Below, one piece after another: positions 25,980 through 32,566 of a stretch of 53,433 bases of DNA (the stretch's first letter is position 1; every line of letters begins with the position of its first letter). The stretch is from Rudanella paleaurantiibacter. GTDB taxonomy: Bacteria > Bacteroidota > Bacteroidia > Cytophagales > Spirosomataceae. A program made the position numbers and the translations under genes. The stretch covers positions 1 through 53,433 of the forward strand of contig NZ_WELI01000018.1 in the NCBI RefSeq assembly GCF_009184635.1, written 5' to 3'. The notes below the pieces were generated by a model. It was not told where the DNA came from. It saw nothing but the letters and a program-made list of their open reading frames with translations, and made no database searches.

Positions 25980-27071
25980 ATAGATCTCCTACCTGAACAG
26001 CCTTATAATCAGTTGCCTCTGTTGCCTCCTCCGCGCGAGCATGTAGAGAGCGTACCTATTCTTCGGCAGGAAAGCCGTGCCATGCGGGCGTTAGCCGAGT
26101 TGAAAGGAATGACCCGGTTATTACCAAACCCCGCCATACTGGTCGATGCGCTGGTGCTTAAAGAAGCAAAAGCCAGTTCTGAGATTGAAAACATCATTAC
26201 AACCAGTGATCGACTCTACCAGGCTTTAGCAGCGAAAGAGCCGAATACAGACAATGCCACAAAAGAAGTCCTTCGGTATCGTCAGGCTTTGTATACGGGC
26301 CATCGATTTATCCAGAGTCGCGGCTTTTTGAGTACAAACGGGATTGTTTCCATTCAGCAGGAACTTGAAGCCAATCAGGCGGGTATCCGGCGGCTGCCGG
26401 GAACAGCTTTGCGGAACGACCGGACGCAGGAAACCATTTATACGCCCCCCGATGACCCGCATACGCTTCAGACATTGATGCATAATCTGGAACTCTATTT
26501 GAATACAAATACAGAAGATGACGTTTCGCCCCTGATCAAATTGGCTATTCAGCATTATCAGTTTGAAAGTATTCATCCCTTTTATGACGGCAATGGTCGA
26601 ACAGGACGAATTATGAATGTGTTGTATCTGATCTTACAGGAGCTGCTAACCGAGCCGGTTCTTTACCTGAGTGGATACATTATCCGCAATAAGGCTGACT
26701 ATTATCGCTTATTACAGGAGGTTCGAACGCGGCAAAATTGGGCAGACTGGATTTTGTTCATGCTAAAGGCGGTTGAGGAAACAGCCCGGCAAACCATTGG
26801 ACAAATTCTTCAGATTCAAGCTCTTTTTGAGCAGACAGCAGAGCATATTCGGCGGGACGCACCCAATGTGTACAGTAAAGAGTTGGTCGAGGTTTTATTT
26901 CTTTACCCGTACAGCAAGATCGAATACGTTGTTGATAGGCTGGCCGTTGACCGACGGACCGCATCGAAATACCTACGTACGATTGAAAAGATAGGCTTGC
27001 TGCGTTCGGAGCAGAAGTGGAAGGAAACGTTGTTTATCAACACACGTTTGTTTGACTTATTAAAGGAATAG
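25977..27071 (+). CDS. Fic-domain protein (class II, N-terminal inhibitory motif, C-terminal winged helix)
   Basis: Probable AMP-transferase that modifies target proteins. The core motif HPFYDGNGRTGR (residues 200-211) is intact, including catalytic His200 and both Arg. An N-terminal Fic_N region precedes it and contains the inhibitory motif S67-xxx-E71-N72 (in KASSEIENIIT), so the protein restrains itself (class II). The C-terminus (YPYSKIEYVVDRLAVDRRTASKYLRTIEKIG) looks like a winged helix-turn-helix. I choose ATG 25977 because it begins the family-like MIDLLPEQPYN; ATG 25950 in the same frame is possible. No separate antitoxin gene is present. Confidence 0.9.
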   Translation: MIDLLPEQPYNQLPLLPPPREHVESVPILRQESRAMRALAELKGMTRLLPNPAILVDALVLKEAKASSEIENIITTSDRLYQALAAKEPNTDNATKEVLRYRQALYTGHRFIQSRGFLSTNGIVSIQQELEANQAGIRRLPGTALRNDRTQETIYTPPDDPHTLQTLMHNLELYLNTNTEDDVSPLIKLAIQHYQFESIHPFYDGNGRTGRIMNVLYLILQELLTEPVLYLSGYIIRNKADYYRLLQEVRTRQNWADWILFMLKAVEETARQTIGQILQIQALFEQTAEHIRRDAPNVYSKELVEVLFLYPYSKIEYVVDRLAVDRRTASKYLRTIEKIGLLRSEQKWKETLFINTRLFDLLKE

Positions 27072-27319
27072 AAATTGATGCCAGTTGAAGTTGGCTAAAC
27101 GACGATATTTATTATGTTGTGGATGCGGGTGGTTATGCAGAAAAGGACCAAAATGGACAAGCTGCGAGGCTCCATCCGAAAAACTCAGCCGTAAACGGTG
27201 CTTTTCTACATGCTCTGCTCCTGTTACTGCCAGGGAAAGCATCCTTATCTGTTTGGGTCTATCAAGCACAAAGAACCTCAATTTTTCGTTATCTTGCTGA
27301 CAGCAAAGCGAACCCAAGT

Positions 27320-27589
27320 ATGGAAGCAACGTTTGTAGTAAAGCCTGAAGAATTAACCTCTGAATGGTTAGAGCAGTTGAAAAGCCATTTTGCAGATGAT
27401 GGAACAATAACGATCACGGCAACTGGCCCAGATAAATCTTTATCTGCTGAAGAGCAGAGGGCTGTTAATCAACGGGCTATGTTTAAACGCTTACAGGAAA
27501 CAAAAAAAATATACCCTACCCGTACCATAGAGGCTGACGTTGATATCAATAAGCTTATTGATAAAATGCACTGGGAAGGAAACCACTGA
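27320..27589 (+). CDS. Antitoxin-like protein paired with PIN toxin (copy 1)
   Basis: An 89-residue protein ending one base into the following PIN-domain gene (TGATG overlap), the usual arrangement for VapBC-type modules. It is not a recognisable AbrB or RHH protein. The N-terminal part (VVKPEELTSEWLEQLKSHF) is followed by a charged linker and a C-terminal segment YPTRTIEADVDINKLID. That segment resembles the end of the partner in the second module (YPPQKIPLEVEINTLSN), so it is probably the toxin-binding tail. The frame stays open upstream to 27089 with coding-like but unassigned sequence. Confidence 0.7.
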   Translation: MEATFVVKPEELTSEWLEQLKSHFADDGTITITATGPDKSLSAEEQRAVNQRAMFKRLQETKKIYPTRTIEADVDINKLIDKMHWEGNH

Positions 27590-28005
27590 TGATCTATTTT
27601 GACACCGATGTTCTGGTTAACTTCTTTGTTAAACAGAAAAAAGCTGAGCATTTACATCCAATTGCTATCAATGCAATGGAAGAGGCCACTACTAGCGGCC
27701 TCTTTTTTATTTCTATCCACTCGCTCAACGAACTCGGCTTTGCGCTTGCCAAATGTGGTGAAAAACGTGATGCAATAACGCAGTACGTGACAAGTCTCTA
27801 TGCAGCGGACCCTGTCGGTATTACGCTCGATCACTTGAAACGAGCCACAAAAATCGCTTATAATGTAAGCTTTCACCACACCAGTGATTGTCTGCACACA
27901 GCCATTGCCGAAGAATTCTGTGATGAACTCATCACATTTAACGGGTCTGATTTCAACCTCATTAGGCATCATACCAAGTTGAAAATCACGATTTTGGCGC
28001 AGTAA
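27589..28005 (+). CDS. PIN-domain toxin (copy 1)
   Basis: A 138-residue PIN-domain ribonuclease of VapC type. Acidic residues are Asp7 (MIYFDTDVLVN), Glu in HSLNELGFAL and Asp in SDCLHTAIAEE, with the terminal FNGSDF. Predicted to cleave RNA when its antitoxin is lost. It overlaps the antitoxin gene by one base and converges with the cysteine desulfurase (2 bases between stops). The second module at 32054 encodes a clear paralogue. Confidence 0.87.
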   Translation: MIYFDTDVLVNFFVKQKKAEHLHPIAINAMEEATTSGLFFISIHSLNELGFALAKCGEKRDAITQYVTSLYAADPVGITLDHLKRATKIAYNVSFHHTSDCLHTAIAEEFCDELITFNGSDFNLIRHHTKLKITILAQ

Positions 28006-28007
28006 TC

Positions 28008-29165
28008 TTACACCAGCGCCCGCAGGCTCTCCACCACTTCCTTTACCGCTTTTACGGTATTTTCAATATCCGCTTCCGTCGTGAAGCGTCCCAGGCTGAA
28101 GCGCAGGCAGGAAAAAGCCTCGGTTTCGGTCAGGCCCATAGCCAGCAACACATGCGATGGGTCGATACTCGCGGCTGTACAGGCTGAGCCATTGGAAACG
28201 GCAATGCCCTCCAATCCCATAATTAGGGCATCTGAATCACAGTTTTCAAAGTAGATGTTGGTGGTGTTGTACAAACGGTGGTCACGGTTTCCATTTACGC
28301 GGGTGCCGGGGATCTGGAGTAGTTCAGTTTCCAGCTGGTCGCGCAACAACCCAACCCGTTTCATTTCCGTTAGGTCAGCCACCGGTGCCAATTCGGCCGC
28401 CTTTCCCATGCCTACAATGCCCGGCACATTCAGGGTGCCGCTGCGGAGGCCGCGCTCGTGCCCGCCCCCGTGTACCAAGGCTTCCAGTTTTACTTTGTTT
28501 GGTCGCCGTTGGCGGACAAACAGCCCGCCAATGCCCTTGGGGCCATAAAACTTGTGAGCCGAGAAAGTGAGCAAGTCAATATGGATGTTATCCACATCAA
28601 TCGGCAACTTACCCACCGCCTGTGTGGCATCGGTCATGAATAGGGCACCCGCTTCGTGGGCGAGTTGGGCAATCTCGCGGATGGACTGAATGACGCCCGT
28701 TTCGTTGTTTACCCACATCACCGACACCAGTATGGTATCCGGTCGAAGGGCCGCCTTCAGGTCGTTCAAGTCTAACAGCCCCGCGCCGACGCTTCGGTCG
28801 GGTTGAACGGGCAGATACGTTACGTCGTAGCCGCGTTTTTCCAGATATTGACAAACGTCCAGCACGGCTTTGTGCTCAGTCTGCACCGTAACAATATGCT
28901 TTCCCTTGTGCTGATAATTTTCAGCGACACCTTTTATTGCCAAATTGATAGCCTCCGTAGCCCCAGACGTAAACACCAGTTCGTGGGTTTCGCAGCCCAG
29001 CAAATCGGCCAATTGCTGCCGGGCCGTTTTCACCGCTTCGTGGGCCGATACGCCAAACGGGTGCGTACTAGCCGCATTGGCGAAGTTATCGGTCAGAAAC
29101 GGCATCATGGCGTCCAGTACGCGCGGGTCAATACGCGTTGTGGCGTTGTTATCCAGGTAAATCAT
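28008..29165 (-). CDS. Cysteine desulfurase (IscS/NifS type)
   Basis: PLP-dependent enzyme releasing sulfur from cysteine for Fe-S clusters, tRNA thiolation and other uses. Motifs: IYLDNNATTRIDP, FTSGATEAINLAI, QTEHKAVLD, WVNNETGVIQ, SAHKFYGPKGIGG with the PLP-binding Lys, RSGTLNVPGIVG and SNGSACTAASIDPSHVL with the catalytic Cys. The start is ATG 29165. A longer upstream frame exists only because it translates the GGAGAA heptamer repeat. Without iscU or iscA beside it, the specific role is open. Confidence 0.93.
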   Translation of the reverse strand: MIYLDNNATTRIDPRVLDAMMPFLTDNFANAASTHPFGVSAHEAVKTARQQLADLLGCETHELVFTSGATEAINLAIKGVAENYQHKGKHIVTVQTEHKAVLDVCQYLEKRGYDVTYLPVQPDRSVGAGLLDLNDLKAALRPDTILVSVMWVNNETGVIQSIREIAQLAHEAGALFMTDATQAVGKLPIDVDNIHIDLLTFSAHKFYGPKGIGGLFVRQRRPNKVKLEALVHGGGHERGLRSGTLNVPGIVGMGKAAELAPVADLTEMKRVGLLRDQLETELLQIPGTRVNGNRDHRLYNTTNIYFENCDSDALIMGLEGIAVSNGSACTAASIDPSHVLLAMGLTETEAFSCLRFSLGRFTTEADIENTVKAVKEVVESLRALV

Positions 29166-29176
29166 ATACGAAAATA

Positions 29177-29208
29177 GGGAGAAGGGAGGAAAGGAAGAAA
29201 GGAGAAGG
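29177..29208. repeat. Purine-rich heptamer repeat upstream of cysteine desulfurase
   Basis: A single-armed array of GGGAGAA/GGGAGGA-like 7-base units, the same family as 22811-22920 and 41048-41151. Its edge reads, on the minus strand, CTCCCTATTTTCG. TATTTTCG is one base from the -7 promoter consensus, so the repeat may have landed next to, or carry, a promoter for the desulfurase. Confidence 0.7.
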
Positions 29209-29293
29209 CCCAAGTCCCCCAGGGTCGGTTGGGTAAACATACCCACCGGGGCGATGTTTGAGAAACAGCCCCTCTATAATCAGTTTTGTGACC

Positions 29294-30769
29294 ATGAATG
29301 TAACAAACCAGGCGTCGTTGCCCCCCAATAAATGGCTTGTACTGGCCACGCTAGCCTTCGGTACGTTTATGGCGACGCTCGATAGCAGCATCGTCAACAT
29401 TGCCCTGCCAACCATCCGGCGCGAACTGAATGCGGGCGATAGCGTGGAGTGGGTGGTGCTGAGCTACCTGATTACCACCACCAGTACCCTGCTCATCATG
29501 GGTAAACTCTCCGACTGGCTCGGTCGGCGGCCCATGTACATTACCGGGTTTATCATTTTTGTGCTGGGCTCGCTGCTGTGCGGGCTGTCGTGGAGCAGTG
29601 CGTCGCTCATTGGGTTTCGGGTGGTGCAGGGGTTGGGCGCATCCATGCTGTTTGCTATTGGACCGGCCATTATCTCGGATACGTTTGCACCGGCCGAGCG
29701 GGGTCAGGCCCTGGGGCTGATGGGGGCCGTGGTGGCAGCTGGTTCCAGCACCGGGCCAGTGGTAGGCGGCTTGTTGCTGGGCAAATTTGGCTGGTCGAGT
29801 ATCTTTTTTGTCAATGTCCCGGTTGGGCTTATCGCCATCTGGCGAGCGTCGGTGGTGCTGCCTCCAAGTCTTAAACAGACTGGGCATAGCTTACGCCAGT
29901 TCGATTTGGTGGGGGCGGGCCTGTTTCTGGTGGGCGTTACTACCTTGCTGACGGGGCTTGATTTTGGCCCCGAACCCGACTACGGCTGGCGACATCCGCT
30001 GGTACTGGGGCTCATGGGTTCGGGAATGGTGCTGCTTACGGGCTTTTTCATCTGGGAAAACCGTACTCCCCTCCCCATGCTCCAGTTGAGCCTGTTTCGG
30101 ATTCGGCCCTACACCTCGGCCATTGTGGCGGCCTGGTTGGGGTTTGTGGCCTCGGGCGGCAACCTGTTTGTTATTCCGTTCTTCCTACAACAACTCCTGG
30201 GCTTTACGCCCCAGCAGGCCGGGCTGGTACTACTGGCCGGGCCGCTCACGCTGAGCATTGTGGCCCCCATTGGCGGGTATCTCTCCAGTAGGGTCAGTAC
30301 GCGGTGGCTGGCCAGTACGGGGCTGTTGATTACGGCTTCGGGCTACTTTGCTTTTTCGTTTCTGAGCACCGACTGGGACTGGCACGATGTGGTCTGGCGC
30401 AGCGCGCTAGTGAGCCTGGGCTTTGCCCTGTTCCAATCGCCCAACAGCAGTAGCGCGCTCAATGCGGCTCCGTTAGATCAACGCGGCATTGCCAGCAGTA
30501 TGATTGCCTTTATGCGCAACATGGGGCTGGTGATGGGCATTGCCGTGGCCGCGGCCGTTTGGTACAGCGCCCGGAACGGGTATGCCCAACGCGCACACAC
30601 CGACCCTACCCATACGGCCGCACAACTCGCCGGTATGCGCACGGTGTACTGGGTGCTGAGCGGATTGGTGCTCACGGCGGCCGGAGTCTCCTTGGGGCGG
30701 GGGTCGTTATCGCCAGACAAGCCCCGGCCCGACGGGGTTGAGGAGCAACTGAGCACGCCCGTCAGTTAA
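29294..30769 (+). CDS. DHA2-family MFS multidrug exporter (14 helices)
   Basis: A 491-residue major facilitator with about 14 hydrophobic segments. Motif C-like and D1 signatures of drug-proton antiporters are present: FMATLDSSIVNIALPTIRREL, GKLSDWLGRRPMYI (motif A, GxLsDrxGRr) and GPVVGGLLLGKFGWSSIFFVNVPVGL. Located in the inner membrane; the substrate is unknown. ATG 29294 is used, since the upstream in-frame start is TTG and adds a non-conserved leader. A terminator follows the gene. Confidence 0.9.
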   Translation: MNVTNQASLPPNKWLVLATLAFGTFMATLDSSIVNIALPTIRRELNAGDSVEWVVLSYLITTTSTLLIMGKLSDWLGRRPMYITGFIIFVLGSLLCGLSWSSASLIGFRVVQGLGASMLFAIGPAIISDTFAPAERGQALGLMGAVVAAGSSTGPVVGGLLLGKFGWSSIFFVNVPVGLIAIWRASVVLPPSLKQTGHSLRQFDLVGAGLFLVGVTTLLTGLDFGPEPDYGWRHPLVLGLMGSGMVLLTGFFIWENRTPLPMLQLSLFRIRPYTSAIVAAWLGFVASGGNLFVIPFFLQQLLGFTPQQAGLVLLAGPLTLSIVAPIGGYLSSRVSTRWLASTGLLITASGYFAFSFLSTDWDWHDVVWRSALVSLGFALFQSPNSSSALNAAPLDQRGIASSMIAFMRNMGLVMGIAVAAAVWYSARNGYAQRAHTDPTHTAAQLAGMRTVYWVLSGLVLTAAGVSLGRGSLSPDKPRPDGVEEQLSTPVS

Positions 30770-30778
30770 ACGAACACC

Positions 30779-30814
30779 AAAAAGCCGCATCAGAACACAT
30801 CCGACGCGGCTTTT
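30779..30814. terminator. Bidirectional intrinsic terminator after the MFS exporter
   Basis: AAAAAGCCGC and GCGGCTTTT form a stem flanked by A and T runs, about 10 bases after the exporter stop. Confidence 0.8.
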
Positions 30815-30841
30815 CTATTTTAACGTGAATTATGGATAATG

Positions 30842-30946
30842 GCTGACGCGTATGCCTTCGACAAGCTCAACCGCACGTGGTCCGGGCTGACCACACATTT
30901 GCGAGCTGCCCGTCAGCCTGAGCCTATCGAAGGCCTATGCGTCAGC
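30842..30946. repeat. Long imperfect inverted repeat (REP/MITE-like) with CCTTCGA core
   Basis: Two 28-base arms (30842-30869 and 30919-30946) match at 24 positions when one is reverse-complemented: GCTGACGC..TA..GCCTTCGA....GCTCA. The loop is 49 bases. CCTTCGACAAGCTCA-type sequences occur as dispersed intergenic repeats in many bacteria. It is flanked by CATTATC/CATT units at about 30830, so it may be nested in a second repeat. Confidence 0.75.
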
Positions 30947-31065
30947 AACTATCTGTTTAACAGCTGATTGATACTCGTTTTACCCTTAACTCACGTTATT
31001 TTACAAGTTAGGCAATGAGGTAAAAATTAATGGATAACGCATGACCTGATAACCAACGGGAAACT

Positions 31066-31121
31066 CATTTTACATTATCCATTCTACATTGTACATTATC
31101 CATTCCACATTACCCATTCAC
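31066..31121. repeat. Eight tandem CATTNNN heptamers
   Basis: CATTTTA, CATTATC, CATTCTA, CATTGTA, CATTATC, CATTCCA, CATTACC and CATTCAC follow one another without gaps. An inverted copy (minus-strand CGTTATC-CATTAAT) lies at about 31026-31040. The array ends 6 bases before the stop of the small periplasmic protein gene. Together with the long inverted repeat it accounts for most of the gene-free stretch 30770-31127. Confidence 0.85.
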
Positions 31122-31127
31122 TAACAA

Positions 31128-31529
31128 TTACCCCCGGCGGTATGGGCCACCCGGCCGACGTCCGTACGATTGTTGAGCATCAAACAGACGGTCGCGTTGG
31201 GCGGAGGTGAGCACGGCCAGCATATCCTGACGCTTACGCAGTTGCAGGTCGCGGTAAGCACGGGGTGTCAGCCGCGAAGTATTCATCATCCGGTCGTACT
31301 GGTCTTCAATTTTGTGCAGTTGTTTTTCCTGACGGCGCGACAAGCCAACTATAGCGTCGATCCGGTCAATTTTCAGCTCTTCACGGTATTCATCGCGGGC
31401 ATCGTTGTACTGAGGTTGCGGCCCCCGGCGGTCCCGATTGTCGGGGTAGCCGTAACCGCGATGTTGGGCAAACGTAGCGCCCGTGGTGAGGGCCATTAAC
31501 AGAAGGGCGGCAGCAAGTGTCTTGTTCAT
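31128..31529 (-). CDS. Small exported helical protein, Spy/CpxP-like appearance
   Basis: 133 residues with a signal peptide (MNKTLAAALLLMALTTGATFAQ) followed by a basic, Gly/Tyr/Arg-rich linker and a helical region. LSRRQEKQLHKIEDQYDRMM and LTPRAYRDLQLRKRQDMLAVLTSAQRDRL carry two LTxxQ-like motifs (the second LTSAQR). This resembles periplasmic Spy/CpxP-type proteins, though similarity is only at the level of signal peptide plus LTxxQ pattern. No neighbouring sigma or sensor gene indicates its regulation. Confidence 0.6.
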   Translation of the reverse strand: MNKTLAAALLLMALTTGATFAQHRGYGYPDNRDRRGPQPQYNDARDEYREELKIDRIDAIVGLSRRQEKQLHKIEDQYDRMMNTSRLTPRAYRDLQLRKRQDMLAVLTSAQRDRLFDAQQSYGRRPGGPYRRG

Positions 31530-31793
31530 GAGTACTGGTTGTGTTTATGTGGTATTTGTCTCTTGGAGGGCCAAACCGGGTCAGGGTTTAACAGGAGCTT
31601 AAAATAACCTTAATCGCCGTACAACCAGAGGCTATTCCGGGGCTATTTAATTTCTAACGCAGAGCCATTATATCAGGCACTTTTGTAACTCATTCTCTGG
31701 ACTTTATGCGCTACTCCATTCGCTAAGAAGATAGCCGCGGGCTGTCCGTTTTGGAGACGCTTTTGTTATAAAGCAAACATACTCTCACTGGTT
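31530..31793. other. Intergenic region between the small exported protein and the second PIN module
   Basis: About 260 bases separating divergent genes. No exact TAnnTTTG, hairpin with T-run, RNA gene or open frame stands out. Confidence 0.4.
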
Positions 31794-32054
31794 ATGAAAA
31801 CGACGTTTGACATCAATGCCAATGAATTAGACGAGCAATTCTTCGAGCGGTTCCGGTATTTTTTTGCCGGGCGACAGGTACGCATTACCGTTGAAGAAGC
31901 CACGCTGAGTCAGCCTGCGCCCACCCTGCCCGACCAACGGCAGTGGTTTGCCGAAATGGAAGATCTGCAGAAGGCTTATCCACCCCAGAAAATTCCATTG
32001 GAAGTGGAGATCAACACCCTGAGCAATAGTTTGTACGGACGCGCCATACGCTAA
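31794..32054 (+). CDS. Antitoxin-like protein paired with PIN toxin (copy 2)
   Basis: An 86-residue protein whose TAA stop overlaps the ATG of the PIN gene by one base (TAATG). The N-terminus (KTTFDINANELDEQFFERFRYFFAGRQVRI) differs from that of copy 1. The C-terminal YPPQKIPLEVEINTLSNSLYG aligns with YPTRTIEADVDINKLIDKMHW of copy 1, consistent with a shared toxin-binding tail. The N-terminal part is probably the DNA-binding or dimerisation module. Function is inferred from gene order. Confidence 0.7.
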   Translation: MKTTFDINANELDEQFFERFRYFFAGRQVRITVEEATLSQPAPTLPDQRQWFAEMEDLQKAYPPQKIPLEVEINTLSNSLYGRAIR

Positions 32055-32458
32055 TGATCTACTTCTCTACCGACGTTCTGGTCAACTACCACGTTGAGCA
32101 GGTTCCGGTGCAGCATCAGCAAGCCCGGCATTTATACCAGCAAGCCATTCAGCGGGGGCAGGCCTTTATATCCCTGCTCACGCTGAATGAGCTGGTGTTT
32201 GTGTTGACCCAACTCCATGTCGACGAGCACGACATTGCTCTCAAAATGAGCAAGTATCACGCGCTAACACCCGCCGGAGTCTCGGCTGAGCATTTCAAAC
32301 GGGCCGTGCAACTTGCCGAGCGGGTTGGCTTTGGGCATATTACCGAGTGCCTGCATACGGCCATTGCCGAAAGCCACTGCCACGAGCTATACACCTACAA
32401 TCGCCCGGTTTTTACCCGGATTCAGCCGTACAGCCCACTCAATATTGTTTGTTTTTAG
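32054..32458 (+). CDS. PIN-domain toxin (copy 2)
   Basis: 134-residue PIN-domain ribonuclease, paralogous to 27589-28005: MIYFSTDVLVN (Asp7), TLNELVFVLTQ (Glu) and TECLHTAIAES align directly, with Glu replacing Asp at the third acidic position. FKRAVQLAERVGFGHI is also shared. Predicted toxin of a VapBC-like pair. The different third acidic residue may leave it active, as PIN nucleases tolerate Asp/Glu changes in places. Confidence 0.85.
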   Translation: MIYFSTDVLVNYHVEQVPVQHQQARHLYQQAIQRGQAFISLLTLNELVFVLTQLHVDEHDIALKMSKYHALTPAGVSAEHFKRAVQLAERVGFGHITECLHTAIAESHCHELYTYNRPVFTRIQPYSPLNIVCF

Positions 32459-32537
32459 GAACAGATAGAGCCAACAGAAAAATACCCCATCGGTGCGAGA
32501 ACTCCCCGTATCTTTCTCCTTGTTGTTTTCTCGCCCG

Positions 32538-32545
32538 TATATTTG
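32538..32545 (+). promoter_or_regulatory. -7 promoter element TATATTTG for nuoL-nuoM
   Basis: Exact TAnnTTTG match 22 bases before the ATG at 32567. It implies a leader of about 15 bases and argues against the in-frame TTG at 32543 as the start. Confidence 0.5.
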
Positions 32546-32566
32546 CGGCCAAATCAATTGGCTTTC

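Noticed and set aside
29166-29246. N-terminal extension of the cysteine desulfurase
   Set aside because: It translates the GGAGAA heptamer repeat; the family begins at MIYLDNNATT.
31066-31121. CRISPR-like short regular repeats
   Set aside because: Units are 7 bases with no spacers, so this is a simple tandem array; no cas genes are present.
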